This document shows positions 12,183-20,116 of a DNA stretch of 20,116 bases, piece by piece. The stretch comes from a virus, in the IMG/VR virus record IMGVR_UViG_3300033149_004629, positions 1 through 20,116 of that record; one strand, 5' to 3'. The notes below the pieces were generated by a model, which worked only from the letters and a program-made list of their open reading frames with translations, made no database searches and was not told the origin of the DNA. The position numbers and the translations under genes were made by a program. Every line of letters begins with the position of its first letter. Position 1 is the first letter of the stretch.

Positions 12183-13127
12183 TTAGGCGATGGCCGCGGC
12201 GGTGTCCACGGCGAGTGGATGGAGGGTGGTCCCGGTGGAGATTCTCAGGTTGGCGCGGAGCCCCAGGGACGCCTCCTGTTGGACTCCTGCGCTGCCCTGG
12301 TTGGGCACCAGAAATCCGCACGGGCTATCGTTGTTGGAGAACTTGATGTGCTCCTCGGCGGCGTCGGCCACGTTGGTGGTCCCGTCGCTGGATTTCTTGG
12401 TCAAGTAGGCCAGCAAGGCCGTAAGCTGGACCCCGTCAGTGCCCGGGGTGACCCAGTAGCTCAGGTCGGGCGTGTCGATCGAGAGCACCGGATCGCAGCG
12501 TCGGATGCCGACGAAGGTCAAGAACGTCTGGCCGTCGGACGCCTTTTCGTTCAGCTCGTGATTCTGCTCCAGGGTCCAGCCCTGCACCCCGTCGATAAAC
12601 GAGCCGTTGGCCTTAACCGGCCCCAGGGTCCATTGACTCGGGGCAAGCACGTCCGCGGGGATTGTCTGGCTGCCCAGCCCGGCCAGCGGGTTGTTGGTGC
12701 CGTCGAAGGTGGGCACGACGCGGCACTCGATCTCGGCGATCTGGTTTTGCCGAGCCTCAATCCGCGTCCAGTAGAGCATCGATCGCTTGGCTCGCACCAA
12801 CAAATGCGAGGCCTCGCCGATCGCCGCCCGCGTGCCGAAATTGCTGGCCAATCGGTAGTAGAGGTCGACGTTCTTGTCGTTGTAGTCCTTGAGGCTGATC
12901 CCGTCGCCGTCGGTGCAGAGATCGAGAATCGTCTTGATGGCCGGTGTGCGGAAGGTGATCTCCGGCTTGGCACCGTGGGCGCCACGGAAGCTGGGCACGA
13001 TGGCGGCGCCGGCGTACTTGGTGATCAGCTCGACGTTGGCCGCGGGCGTAACGTCGGTCAGCTCGCCGATCCAGGTAGCGTCGAGGAGGATTCCGTGCAG
13101 GTAGTATTGGAGCGTAGTTCCGGGCAT
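12183..13127 (-). CDS. Major tail tube protein (probable)
   Basis: ATG 13127 is preceded by AGGGTGA. The 314-residue protein opens with an N-terminal segment naming its tube-like function by position only (TLQYYLHGILLDATWIGELTDV). It is a mainly beta protein with repeated strand-turn elements (ITFRTPAIKTILDLCTDG, WTLGPVKANGSFIDGVQGW) and C-terminal strands. Its place after the neck genes and before the chaperone and tape measure is the canonical place of the tail tube subunit, which stacks as hexameric rings. No diagnostic motif exists for this fold, so the call rests on order and beta character. Confidence 0.65.
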   Translation of the reverse strand: MPGTTLQYYLHGILLDATWIGELTDVTPAANVELITKYAGAAIVPSFRGAHGAKPEITFRTPAIKTILDLCTDGDGISLKDYNDKNVDLYYRLASNFGTRAAIGEASHLLVRAKRSMLYWTRIEARQNQIAEIECRVVPTFDGTNNPLAGLGSQTIPADVLAPSQWTLGPVKANGSFIDGVQGWTLEQNHELNEKASDGQTFLTFVGIRRCDPVLSIDTPDLSYWVTPGTDGVQLTALLAYLTKKSSDGTTNVADAAEEHIKFSNNDSPCGFLVPNQGSAGVQQEASLGLRANLRISTGTTLHPLAVDTAAAIA

Positions 13128-13131
13128 CGAA

Positions 13132-13617
13132 TCACCCTATGTGTACGGTATGAGGTGCTTTCATTCTCTGGAGTAGCTTCTCGGCCACGCGCTGCTCGAC
13201 CCGCTCGATGCGGCGAATCTCGTCGGGCGTGATGGCGAAGATCTCCGCGGCCATGTTGGGCACGTTCGCTCGGCGCGGTCGCTGCGGGATGTAGCTGGGC
13301 GTGAAGAGCCGGATCGTGGTCCGCGAGGGGAAGCCGCGCACGCCCACGGTGGTCCGCGTGGCCGCCTCTCGCGTGTCGCCGGTCATCACCAAGGGCAAGC
13401 GGCCGTACCCCTGGCGCTGCTTCTGCCTCATGTACTTGGCCCCGCGCGGCCGGTAGCCGTACTTGGTGGCCGCCCCGGCGCGGAAGTGGCGCTTGAGAAT
13501 GCTGTTGACCCAGTAGTCGCCGCCCGCCTTGTGTGCCAGCGAGCGCACGCGATCGAACCGCCGGGCGTATCGCCCCGGGTCCGGATCAAACGTGATCGTG
13601 CTCCGCAGGATCATCAT
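13132..13617 (-). CDS. HK97 gp10-like neck/tail completion protein
   Basis: Two consecutive ATGs at 13617 and 13614 follow GGAGAG; the second has better spacing. The frame is open further upstream but that part shadows the neighbour. The ~161-residue product is highly basic. It has helices (FDRVRSLAHKAGGDYWVNSI), then short strands (LVMTGDTREAATRTTVGVRG), then TIRLFTPSYIPQRPRR, and a C-terminal helix. This helix-strand pattern, size and position fit the HK97 gp10 family that completes the tail end. It sits 8 bases after the preceding stop and 4 bases before the tail tube leader. Confidence 0.55.
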   Translation of the reverse strand: MMILRSTITFDPDPGRYARRFDRVRSLAHKAGGDYWVNSILKRHFRAGAATKYGYRPRGAKYMRQKQRQGYGRLPLVMTGDTREAATRTTVGVRGFPSRTTIRLFTPSYIPQRPRRANVPNMAAEIFAITPDEIRRIERVEQRVAEKLLQRMKAPHTVHIG

Positions 13618-13625
13618 CTCTCCAC

Positions 13626-14126
13626 TCACTTCCACTCCACCAGGAACCACACGTCCCAATAGGCGCCGGCCGACGGCGCGTCCCAATCGTCGGAGTGCAT
13701 CAGCGGGCGCAGAAAGCTGATCCGTCGGATGCACAGCCGGTCGTCGACGCCCGATTGGTTTTTGATCTCGGTGATCACCTCGTCGACCCAGCCGGCGAAA
13801 TCGTCGCCGGAGTCTTGGCGGGCCGCCTTGGGCCAGCGGTCCCGGTCGGTGAGGATGAGCACGAGGGCCCCGGAGCCCATTAGCCGGATGGACGCGCCGC
13901 CGGCGAACTGCTCCAGGTCGAAATCGGTTGCCGGCCAGATGGCCGCGAATGGGCGGGCCGCCTTGACCAGCGTGGGGTGATCCGTGTAGAGCCACCGCTT
14001 GACGTGCTTTTCGGCCTCCGCCCGGTCGGACGCCTCGACCCGGCGCTGAAAGGCCGGGCTCTCGGCCACCAGGCGAGAGAGCCCGTACACGCTGCCCGTG
14101 ATCGGTCCCTTAACGGTTGGCACCAC
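13626..14126 (-). CDS. Tail-terminator-like neck protein
   Basis: The start is a GTG at 14126 (AGGA about 10 bases upstream), overlapping the preceding gene's 3' end by 17 bases. The 166-residue product is mixed alpha/beta. It has a hydrophobic strand pair (SIRLMGSGALVLILTDRD), a helix (FAGWVDEVITEIKNQSG), and a final strand (GAYWDVWFLVEWK) that resembles the closing strand of tail-terminator and tail-completion proteins. Position between the joining protein and the gp10-like protein supports a role in capping the tail tube. Family is inferred. Confidence 0.55.
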   Translation of the reverse strand: MVPTVKGPITGSVYGLSRLVAESPAFQRRVEASDRAEAEKHVKRWLYTDHPTLVKAARPFAAIWPATDFDLEQFAGGASIRLMGSGALVLILTDRDRWPKAARQDSGDDFAGWVDEVITEIKNQSGVDDRLCIRRISFLRPLMHSDDWDAPSAGAYWDVWFLVEWK

Positions 14127-14520
14127 GTCTAATGTCCTGTTCCAGGCTTCTTCCGTAGCTGTGCGGCCGGTCGCGCGCGAACAGCAGATCCCAGGTGTAG
14201 GGCGTCACGTTTCGGCGTTGGCCCTGATAGGCAAAGGGTGTTGAGTCGGCGGACTCGTCCGGGTGCCGAAAAGCGAGCCCGGCCACGGGGCTGGCCACGC
14301 CGCCGTCGGCGTGCGACTCGTCGCGGCGCACGGTGAGCCAGACCCGCTCCAGCTCCGACTCGACAAACTCCTCTCGCTCGATTTCACGCTCGTCTTCCTC
14401 GATAACGGCCTTGACCTCGCGGGGCGGCCCGTCGGGCGGCAGGACGGTAACCGTCCTGCCGAAATAGTGCAGATGGTCGGGCAAGGCCACCCCGGCGAAG
14501 TCCTGGTCGTGGGTGCTCAT
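14110..14520 (-). CDS. Head-tail joining protein (stopper-like)
   Basis: ATG 14520 overlaps the stop of the decoration gene (TGATG), so this frame is read as a separate 136-residue gene rather than the long frame running through the decoration gene. The product contains an N-terminal strand (YFGRTVTVLPPDG), a very acidic helix (VIEEDEREIEREEFVESELE), and a beta half (VWLTVRRDE, AYQGQRRNVTPYTWDLLFAR). The small beta-barrel pattern and position suit a lambda gpFII-type head-tail connector. Similarity is in layout only. Confidence 0.55.
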   Translation of the reverse strand: MSTHDQDFAGVALPDHLHYFGRTVTVLPPDGPPREVKAVIEEDEREIEREEFVESELERVWLTVRRDESHADGGVASPVAGLAFRHPDESADSTPFAYQGQRRNVTPYTWDLLFARDRPHSYGRSLEQDIRRGANR

Positions 14521-15497
14521 CAGACCCTGGTCGTGGGCAAGTCCATGCAGCGGCAGCGGATGAACTGGACGCGAAGGTCGGCCGTGGTGTCGTCGCTGGT
14601 CTTCTCCATGTGGACGATCGGGAAGATCGGCCCGGTCGCCGCGTCGAGCTTGAACGTGGAGTCCGGCAGCACGTTGACCCCGTCGATGTAGAGCTGGATG
14701 TCCGCCAGATTGCGGCAGTCGATCCAGACCTCGAAGAAGGTGTCGTCGACGGCGTCCACGGTCGTATCGGTGGCGTTGACCTCCGTTGTCCCGTCGTCGG
14801 ATTCCGCGAGGATGCTCAGAGCGCTGCCGTCCAGGTGGAAGGTGACCTGCTCGGTCACGGCGTCGAAGTCCGCGCCGCCCGGCCCGTTGGCAAGCCCGAA
14901 GTTGATATCGAGGGCGGCGTTGTCCCCGATGTCGTAGATCGCGACCTTCATCTCGCAGATCGGCCCGTCCGCCACGGGGATCTTCTTTTCGGCCTCGGCC
15001 ACGTACATCTCCGCCTTGCCGATCTCGGCCACCGCGTCGAAGGCCAGGATCAGGTCGGAGATCCCGGTGGCCTCGGTCACGCCCAGGCCATTCGTGACAG
15101 CGTGTGTCCAAAGCGTGTTGGTGTGCTTGCGATCCAGCTCGATGAGGTTTGCCTGCTTGGCGTTGAGGTTGACCTTCATGGTCGCGGCCGCCGCCGCGGC
15201 GTCGCCGTAGGCCGTGCCGATGTAGAAGTCGCCGGACTGCGGCCGGAAGTGGGCCGCGTTGGCCGATCGGTCCCAGTAGACCTTTCCGCCGTCGAGGAAG
15301 CAGATGTCGGCCGTCTTGGTGACCTCCACTACTCCGCTGTCCTTGATGGGCACGTTGTCGCCGATGGCCCGGGCGTTGAGGCAATTGACGAAGCCCGCCC
15401 GCCCGTCGGGCAACTGGATCAGCTCTCCGCCGGCCCGCGCGGCGGCTGCGACGAACTGTGACTCGTCGGGTTCGAGTCGGTAGATGGCATCCGGCAT
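14520..15497 (-). CDS. DUF2190-like capsid decoration protein with lectin-like C-terminal half
   Basis: A strong ribosome site (GAGGAG, about 8 bases upstream) supports ATG 15497. Residues 1-115 look like the DUF2190 capsid cement family: ELIQLPDGRAGFV (25-37), a VPIKDSGVVEVTK strand (49-61), GGKVYWDRSANAAHFRP (70-86), and GTAYGDAAAAAATMKVNL (94-111). Residues ~116-325 are beta-rich and resemble a LamG/concanavalin sandwich (FFEVWIDCRNLADIQLYIDG, about 254-273). The protein would bind the capsid lattice by its N-terminal part and display a carbohydrate-binding-like domain outside. It follows the capsid gene directly, as expected for cement proteins. Cement proteins of this family are usually near 110-130 residues, so this is an extended form. 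Confidence 0.7.
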   Translation of the reverse strand: MPDAIYRLEPDESQFVAAAARAGGELIQLPDGRAGFVNCLNARAIGDNVPIKDSGVVEVTKTADICFLDGGKVYWDRSANAAHFRPQSGDFYIGTAYGDAAAAAATMKVNLNAKQANLIELDRKHTNTLWTHAVTNGLGVTEATGISDLILAFDAVAEIGKAEMYVAEAEKKIPVADGPICEMKVAIYDIGDNAALDINFGLANGPGGADFDAVTEQVTFHLDGSALSILAESDDGTTEVNATDTTVDAVDDTFFEVWIDCRNLADIQLYIDGVNVLPDSTFKLDAATGPIFPIVHMEKTSDDTTADLRVQFIRCRCMDLPTTRV

Positions 15498-15555
15498 GGT
15501 TCAACTCCTCTTGAAGTGTTGCGTGTCGTGTTTTGGCCTCTCCGGCCGGCGTGGC

Positions 15556-17895
15556 CTAGGAGGTGCCGTCTGAGTAGTGCAGTGCTCGGTAGCAGAGGGC
15601 CTTGGCCCCGATATCGAGGTTGATGTCGAAACCCACGCCGTATTGACCTTGGGTGAGCACGAAGGATCGCATCTGCGGTCTCCGCCCGGTCCCCCGGAGA
15701 TAGCCGACCTCGATGGTCTTGGCCCCGTTCTCGCCCGGTCGACCGGCCAAGAACCAGTTGGTGGCCGAGCCGGTGTATTTGGTGCCCGTTGCCGGATCGA
15801 CCACGCCGGCGGCGCCGATCCGGTCGTCGCTTCGCAGGTTCAGCTCCTCGAAGGCCAACGGGTTGTAGATCCCGTCGGTGCCGTCGTAGTCCCGCGTGAT
15901 CGACTTCAGCAGCACGGCGGCCGTGAACCGGAGGTCCTGGGGCACGATCAGAAATCGCGCCTTGACGTTCAGCGGGCGCGTGCGGATACGGTGCTTGCTC
16001 ATGGCGATCAGCGCGGCCTCCAGGCCCGCAGCGTCCAAGGCGTCCTGCGTGAGGTTGGCGTGTCCGCCGGCGGTGGTCTCCGCGGTGGCGTTGAACAGCG
16101 CGCCGCCGTCCGACAGGGCGGCGTTGGCCAAGAGGATGGCGTACACCAGGTTCGGTCGCAGTTGCGCGGCCGAGCTGCCCATGTCCCTGGGCGCGACCTG
16201 ATCCACGGCCCCCAGCCGATCGTCGATGATGTCCTGCTCGTCGATCACGAACTGGCCGGCGTAGCGGGCGATCTTGTACTCCTCCTTGGAGTCGGAGTCG
16301 TCGAGGTGCTCGGCGGTCTTGCCGCGGCTCAGCTTCTTGAGGGCGCCGAACTTGCCCATGGCCACGCGCTCGTTGGTCTGGAAATTGGCCACGTCGGCCT
16401 CGCTCACCCAGCCCACGGTGGAGTCGGCCGCGTCGGTGTACCCGGCCAACAGTTGCGCGCTTACGTTGGTGCTGAAGATGTTGGTCAGCGCCGAGCCGGA
16501 GACGGCGGCCCGGATCATCTCGCCGCGAGCGGTGGGCACGCGAATACCGTCCAGCCGGCAGGCCTCCCGGCAGATGTCGATCAGGGACCAGTCGCGGTAC
16601 TGGTAGCCGCGCTCGGCCGCCTGCTCCAGGTCCGTGGTGGGCTGATCCTCGCGGCGCCGCACGAGCGAGCCGTCGATCACTCGCACGAAGTCCCTCACCG
16701 GGTCGAGGTTCTCGCGGATCATCATCGCCGCGCCCAGGGCGGCCAGCGTGCAGTCCTGGTCGTGGCCGCGCACGTGGATTGACGGGGCGCAGCCGACCGG
16801 CGGGGTGCGGTCTTCGCGGTGTGCGCGAAGGAACTCGCGCGCGGTTCGGGCTTCGTCCCATCGCTCGCGGATGGCCTGATCGACCAGCTCGGGCGGCGTG
16901 CGATCGTCGGCCAGCTCGCGGATGGCCAGCACGCGCGCGTGCTCCTGCTCGGCTCCCTCGGCACGGATGGCGTCGGCGTTGGGGGCGGCTTCGAACACTC
17001 TCAACGGCTCCGCTTGGAGCAGTTCGCCTTGACGCTGGCCGGTGGCTTCCGGTCCTGCCTGAGTCTCGCTCCGCGTGGCCAGCTCCTTGGTGGGGTCGTC
17101 CGGGTCGACCTTGAGCCCTTCCAGGGTCATGCGGGTCATCAGCCTGGAGGTCTCGTCCTCCGGGTCCTCGCGCGCCAGGATCGTGGCGATCTGGCCCGAG
17201 CGTCCGGAAAGCAGGCCCAGAAAGGTACGGGCCTCCTCCTCGCTGGCCTGGGTCCGCAGACCGATCGATTCCAGATACTTTCTCAGTCGGGGGTTCATTG
17301 GCTGTTCCTCTTCTCTTGGTATGGGCCGGCGGCCCGATTCGCTCCTGGTCTTGGCCGCCTCGTCCGCGCCGATCGGCGTGAGCGATAGCTCGCGGGCGAC
17401 CCACTTGGTGGTCACGCGCAGGACCCGGTCCCGCGCCCGATACTCCTTGCCCAGCACGGCCCGCCGCTCGCCCGGCTGGATGTCGACGTAGTCCACCGGC
17501 TCGTAGCCGATCGACACGTCACGCGCGTGGCCGTCGCGGTACTTCTGCCAGGCACGCTCCGCGCCTTCGTCGCCCGCGGCAAAGTACACGCGGCACACGG
17601 TGGCGGTGCCCTCGACGCGAAGGTCGCGGGCGGATCCGAAAACTGAATCCATCGATGAGCGGTTGTGGTTGTGCAACAGCACGAGCTGATCGGGCAGCTC
17701 GGCCCCGCGGGCCAGCAGTATCTCGTCGATGATCCGGCCCCGCTCCCAATCGAAGACGGGCACCGGGTTCTCGGTGGTCATCACGGCCTCGATCGACCGC
17801 TGATCGAGGTTGACCGAATCGGGCCGGGTCTGAAGCGCGCGCGTGGTCAGCTCGCGTTGACGGCGGACGGTTCGCGTAAACAGGCCCTTAAGCAT
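15556..17895 (-). CDS. Prohead protease / major capsid protein fusion
   Basis: I start at ATG 17895 (GGAG upstream, 8-base overlap with the portal stop); the frame extends further into the portal gene only as shadow. The 779-residue product has an HK97-type prohead protease at about 1-190: LVLLHNHNRSS with His75/His77, and DVSIGYEP with Ser128, as candidate catalytic residues. A ~200-residue linker rich in charged residues and possibly acting as scaffold follows (about 200-430). The capsid protein occupies about 430-779 (GSALTNIFSTNVSAQLLAGY, VSEADVANFQTNERVA, KIARYAGQFVIDEQDII, RFLIVPQDLRF, and a final QYGVGFDINLDIGAKALCYR). Protease-capsid fusions are an established phage arrangement; the protease cuts itself and the scaffold away during head maturation. 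A possible internal start is at 17298. Confidence 0.85.
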   Translation of the reverse strand: MLKGLFTRTVRRQRELTTRALQTRPDSVNLDQRSIEAVMTTENPVPVFDWERGRIIDEILLARGAELPDQLVLLHNHNRSSMDSVFGSARDLRVEGTATVCRVYFAAGDEGAERAWQKYRDGHARDVSIGYEPVDYVDIQPGERRAVLGKEYRARDRVLRVTTKWVARELSLTPIGADEAAKTRSESGRRPIPREEEQPMNPRLRKYLESIGLRTQASEEEARTFLGLLSGRSGQIATILAREDPEDETSRLMTRMTLEGLKVDPDDPTKELATRSETQAGPEATGQRQGELLQAEPLRVFEAAPNADAIRAEGAEQEHARVLAIRELADDRTPPELVDQAIRERWDEARTAREFLRAHREDRTPPVGCAPSIHVRGHDQDCTLAALGAAMMIRENLDPVRDFVRVIDGSLVRRREDQPTTDLEQAAERGYQYRDWSLIDICREACRLDGIRVPTARGEMIRAAVSGSALTNIFSTNVSAQLLAGYTDAADSTVGWVSEADVANFQTNERVAMGKFGALKKLSRGKTAEHLDDSDSKEEYKIARYAGQFVIDEQDIIDDRLGAVDQVAPRDMGSSAAQLRPNLVYAILLANAALSDGGALFNATAETTAGGHANLTQDALDAAGLEAALIAMSKHRIRTRPLNVKARFLIVPQDLRFTAAVLLKSITRDYDGTDGIYNPLAFEELNLRSDDRIGAAGVVDPATGTKYTGSATNWFLAGRPGENGAKTIEVGYLRGTGRRPQMRSFVLTQGQYGVGFDINLDIGAKALCYRALHYSDGTS
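17296..17310 (-). promoter_or_regulatory. Candidate internal ribosome site and ATG within the protease-capsid gene
   Basis: In transcript sense GAGGAACAGCCAATG appears at codon 200 of the fusion gene. GAGG lies 8 bases before ATG 17298, in the charged linker just after the protease. Translation here would give a 580-residue capsid precursor without protease. Overlapping internal starts of this kind are known in phage head genes (for example lambda C/Nu3 and Mu I/Z). Use of this site is inference. Confidence 0.35.
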
Positions 17896-19474
17896 CGGCC
17901 GTCTCCGGTTCGGGCTCTGGGTCGAACTTGCCATCGGGGGCCTGGTCGGCCGGCGGCGCGGCGTCGTCTGCATCGTCCGGCCCGTCGAGGTCCTCACCGA
18001 CCGGCTTGTCGCTGGTCGACGCCTCCAGCTCGGCGTGGGTGGCGAACTTGGCGCTCTTGCCGAGGATCATGGGCATGGGCGGCAGACCGGCCGCCTTCAA
18101 CTTCTTGTGGGCCCGTACCCATTTGGCGATCTGGCCGTCGAGGGTCTTGCCGTCCTTCGCCAGCACGTCCTGCGGCGCGTCGGAGCCAATCTCCAGCCCG
18201 ATGCGGTCGGCGGTCTTTTCCTTGGAGGGGTCGACGTGGGGCGGCCGGGGCCACGTCCAGTCGTATTCCACGTCGGGCGGGCGCGGCGGCACCGGTCGGC
18301 GCTTGGCGCGATCGGAAAGCGCAGCCTCGCGGGCCACGTCGTCGACCAGCTCGGAGAGCGGGCCGGTCGAGCGCGGAGTGCCGGAGATGGCGTATTGGAT
18401 CACAGCACAGGCGCGATCGTAGTTCTGGCCGTCGAATCGGGCCGATGAGTAGTTGTGCCGGCCGGCGTCGAGGCGGACGATCATTACTGGCATGGCCACG
18501 GCTCGGCCGAGATCCATCTGCCGCTCGGAACGGTACGCGGTGTATTGCGTCTGGGGCTGCTGCGGCGTGAGCATGGCCGGCTTCCAGCCCGGCGGGCCGG
18601 TGCCCTGGGTGCCCCGCTCCTGCTCGATCGACTCGTCGACCTCCATGAACTGGGCGTCGCTGTGCTCGGTGTACCAGTACACGCCTTGGTTGGCGGCCTG
18701 GTGTGCGGCCTCCAACACCTCGGCGTCATAGTCGCGCAGGTCGGCCAGTGACTGGAGCGAAGAGGCGAGCCAGGGCACGCCGCGGGCCTGATCGCTTTCT
18801 CGCAAAAGAAAGAAATGCACGATGTCGTCGGGCGACACGGGCGTGGGTTCGACGGCCAACTCCCAGCCGCCGAACGAGTCCACCTCGGTGATCCAATAGC
18901 GCTGCGGCTGGCCGTCTCTTGAGAATTGGATGCCCATCACCACGTTGGTGTCGCCGCTCATCTCCACCGGCGTGACCAGGCGCCGCGAGTCGATGGGTTT
19001 GAGGCGCATGGCCACCGGCGTGTCCACGTTTTGGGCGGTGATCTTCTGGGCAAGGAACTCACCGGTTTTCCACAGGCTCTGCACCCAGAGCCGCAGCAGC
19101 GCTGCGCCGGAAACGCGAGGGTTGGGAGTCGGTGCCTTGAACCAACGCCGCCAGTGGCTTTCGAGCCAGTCGTTGTAGGCTTCCGACTCGCTCTGCACCT
19201 GGAGGTCGGGGCCGTCGCGCCCGACGATGTCCACGTAGTGAGTGAAGATCGTGCCGTCGACCAGCGCGTTGTTATCGGCCTCGTAGATGGCCCGGGCGCG
19301 GAGCACGGCCAGGTCGCTGGCCAGCTCGGCATTGATCGAGCCTTCCGCCGCGTTGAGCCAGTGGGCCTGGTTGAGGCGGTGCGTCTTGGCCGCCTCCCAG
19401 CGGCGCACGCCGTAGCTCCACCGGCCGGCCGGGGCGGGGTAGCTGCGAGCGACTTTGCCCATCACGCTGTTCAC
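17888..19474 (-). CDS. Portal protein (lambda gpB-like)
   Basis: The start is GTG 19474, with AAGGA nine bases upstream; ATG 19462 (residue 5) is an alternative. The 528-residue product shows the lambda-type portal pattern: YWITEVDS (strand), VSPDDIVHFFLLRESDQARG (the D-I-x-H...RG feature shared by portals of this family), VPWLASSLQSLADLRDYDAE (helices that line the channel), and a helical, charged C-terminus ending in a long acidic tail (PEPEPETADA). The portal forms a dodecameric ring at one capsid vertex through which DNA passes. It lies between the gpW-like gene and the protease-capsid fusion, with which it overlaps by 8 bases, as is typical. Confidence 0.85.
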   Translation of the reverse strand: MNSVMGKVARSYPAPAGRWSYGVRRWEAAKTHRLNQAHWLNAAEGSINAELASDLAVLRARAIYEADNNALVDGTIFTHYVDIVGRDGPDLQVQSESEAYNDWLESHWRRWFKAPTPNPRVSGAALLRLWVQSLWKTGEFLAQKITAQNVDTPVAMRLKPIDSRRLVTPVEMSGDTNVVMGIQFSRDGQPQRYWITEVDSFGGWELAVEPTPVSPDDIVHFFLLRESDQARGVPWLASSLQSLADLRDYDAEVLEAAHQAANQGVYWYTEHSDAQFMEVDESIEQERGTQGTGPPGWKPAMLTPQQPQTQYTAYRSERQMDLGRAVAMPVMIVRLDAGRHNYSSARFDGQNYDRACAVIQYAISGTPRSTGPLSELVDDVAREAALSDRAKRRPVPPRPPDVEYDWTWPRPPHVDPSKEKTADRIGLEIGSDAPQDVLAKDGKTLDGQIAKWVRAHKKLKAAGLPPMPMILGKSAKFATHAELEASTSDKPVGEDLDGPDDADDAAPPADQAPDGKFDPEPEPETADA

Positions 19475-19522
19475 TCTTCCCGTTCCTTTGCGCGTCTGCG
19501 CCTTTGCGAGAGCCTCTTCACG

Positions 19523-19792
19523 TCAACTACTCACCCGGGCCCGGGTGATCTTGGTTCGCTGCACGCCGAGGGTGGCGGCCAATGATCGATTGCGTCTCAG
19601 CCGGACGTTGTGGATGAACTGGTTGATTCGCGCGTCGCTCCACTGCAAGCCGGTGGAGCCCTTGGTCGAGTCCGGCATGGCGGCCAAATGGGCCTGCGCG
19701 GCCAGGGCCTGATCCTCGGCGGTGTCGTAGTCGCCGGAGGCCAGGGCCGCCGCCGCTGCGGCCATGGCCGTTGCAACGTCGCTTGCGCTCAT
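19523..19792 (-). CDS. gpW-position small head protein
   Basis: The 89-residue product starts at ATG 19792, one base after the preceding stop codon. Its N-terminal half is Ala-rich and helical (ATAMAAAAAALASGDYDTAE). The C-terminal half is basic (FIHNVRLRRNRSLAATLGV). In lambda-like phages the small head-joining gpW lies immediately upstream of the portal, and this gene has that position and size class, but sequence identity is not recognised. The 48 bases between it and the portal hold only short GC-rich sequence. Confidence 0.5.
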   Translation of the reverse strand: MSASDVATAMAAAAAALASGDYDTAEDQALAAQAHLAAMPDSTKGSTGLQWSDARINQFIHNVRLRRNRSLAATLGVQRTKITRARVSS

Positions 19793-19793
19793 T

Positions 19794-20081
19794 TCACTCG
19801 TCCGCTCCGTTTACGCCGACCCGTTCCAGGCCGCGTCGAATCCAGGCCACGTCGGTGGCGATGCGAGAAAGCTCCACCTCTTGGCGTTGGAGCCGGTCTT
19901 CGTTCCGGACGCTCCGCGCGGTGTTGGCCTCGATCCGCTGCAATGCGCCGGCCCGCTCGGCGGAGAAGGTCCAGACCGCGCCGCCCAACGTGCCCAGCCC
20001 GCCGATGAGGATCACGATCCAGCCGACGACGATGGCTGTCTTGTTCAGCGTCCAGGGTTTTTGCGGCAGTGCGCGGACCAC
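19794..20081 (-). CDS. Membrane-anchored coiled-coil protein, N-terminus uncertain
   Basis: The 95-residue frame as given starts at GTG 20081, but it stays open to the window edge (20116) and no ribosome site is seen, so the true start may lie outside. It has one hydrophobic segment (AIVVGWIVILIGGLGTLGGAVW, about residues 16-37). A charged helical stretch with heptad spacing follows (GALQRIEANTARSVRNEDRL, VELSRIATDVAWIRRGLERV). A single span plus coiled coil fits holin- or spanin-like phage proteins, or DUF2730-type Mu proteins. None is a firm match. It is probably part of the phage operon because only one base separates it from the next gene. Confidence 0.5.
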   Translation of the reverse strand: MVRALPQKPWTLNKTAIVVGWIVILIGGLGTLGGAVWTFSAERAGALQRIEANTARSVRNEDRLQRQEVELSRIATDVAWIRRGLERVGVNGADE

Positions 20082-20116
20082 GTGTGCGTGCCGGCCAGCG
20101 GGCCGGCTCTCAAGAG

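Noticed and set aside
15419-17404. 661-codon minus-strand frame overlapping the capsid gene in another frame
   Set aside because: The product is Arg/Gly/Pro-rich low complexity with no domain pattern, while the overlapping frame encodes recognisable protease and capsid motifs.
19487-19510. Short TTTGCG-type repeat between the portal and gpW-position genes as another heptamer array
   Set aside because: The units recur at 8-base, not 7-base, spacing and only three copies are present.
20090-20107. GC hairpin (GCCGGCC, 4-base loop, GGCCGGC) as a terminator
   Set aside because: The arms pair perfectly, but no T-run follows on either strand and the adjacent frame is open across it, so it may simply be coding sequence.
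1-20116. Phage attachment sites or prophage ends
   Set aside because: No integrase, tRNA end or matching direct repeat flanking the operon can be seen, and one side of the prophage is outside the window.

Overview
The window is GC-rich and carries most of the structural (head and tail) operon of a tailed, siphovirus-like prophage. The operon runs on the minus strand from about 20.1 kb down to 1.4 kb. A few small plus-strand genes converge on it at the left edge. No terminase, integrase, lysis genes, tRNA or CRISPR array is visible, so the prophage is only partly contained. The high GC, the long plus-strand shadow frames, and the intergenic arrays of seven-base repeats suggest a Planctomycetota-like host. 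That assignment is inference, not proof.

Head region, in transcription order from right to left: a membrane/coiled-coil protein at the edge, a small gpW-position protein, a lambda-type portal, a 779-residue fusion of HK97-type prohead protease and major capsid protein, a DUF2190-like capsid decoration protein with a lectin-like C-terminal half, and three neck proteins (head-tail joining, tail-terminator-like, HK97 gp10-like).

Tail region: major tail tube protein, a beta-rich accessory protein, an 82-residue protein, a 296-residue protein in the tail-assembly-chaperone position with a nine-A slippery run, the tape measure protein, a distal tail protein, a second beta-rich accessory protein, a 743-residue tail hub, a minor tail protein, and a cysteine-rich lectin-like adhesin candidate.

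Unusual end of the operon: the adhesin overlaps, by 4 bases, a gene that fuses a sulfotransferase-like domain to a GT2 glycosyltransferase. That gene overlaps a GT32-type glycosyltransferase, again by 4 bases. These enzymes occupy the place where tail-fibre accessory genes normally sit. They probably modify a virion protein or host surface glycan. This is the best candidate for an undescribed system here.

Left edge (1-1400, plus strand): a small membrane protein with a perfect 51-bp in-frame tandem duplication of its transmembrane segment, a zinc-ribbon/membrane protein, and very small ORFs that run into a heptamer-repeat inverted array. Related heptamer arrays recur at several gene junctions inside the phage operon. 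In four places they contain the stop codon of the upstream gene.
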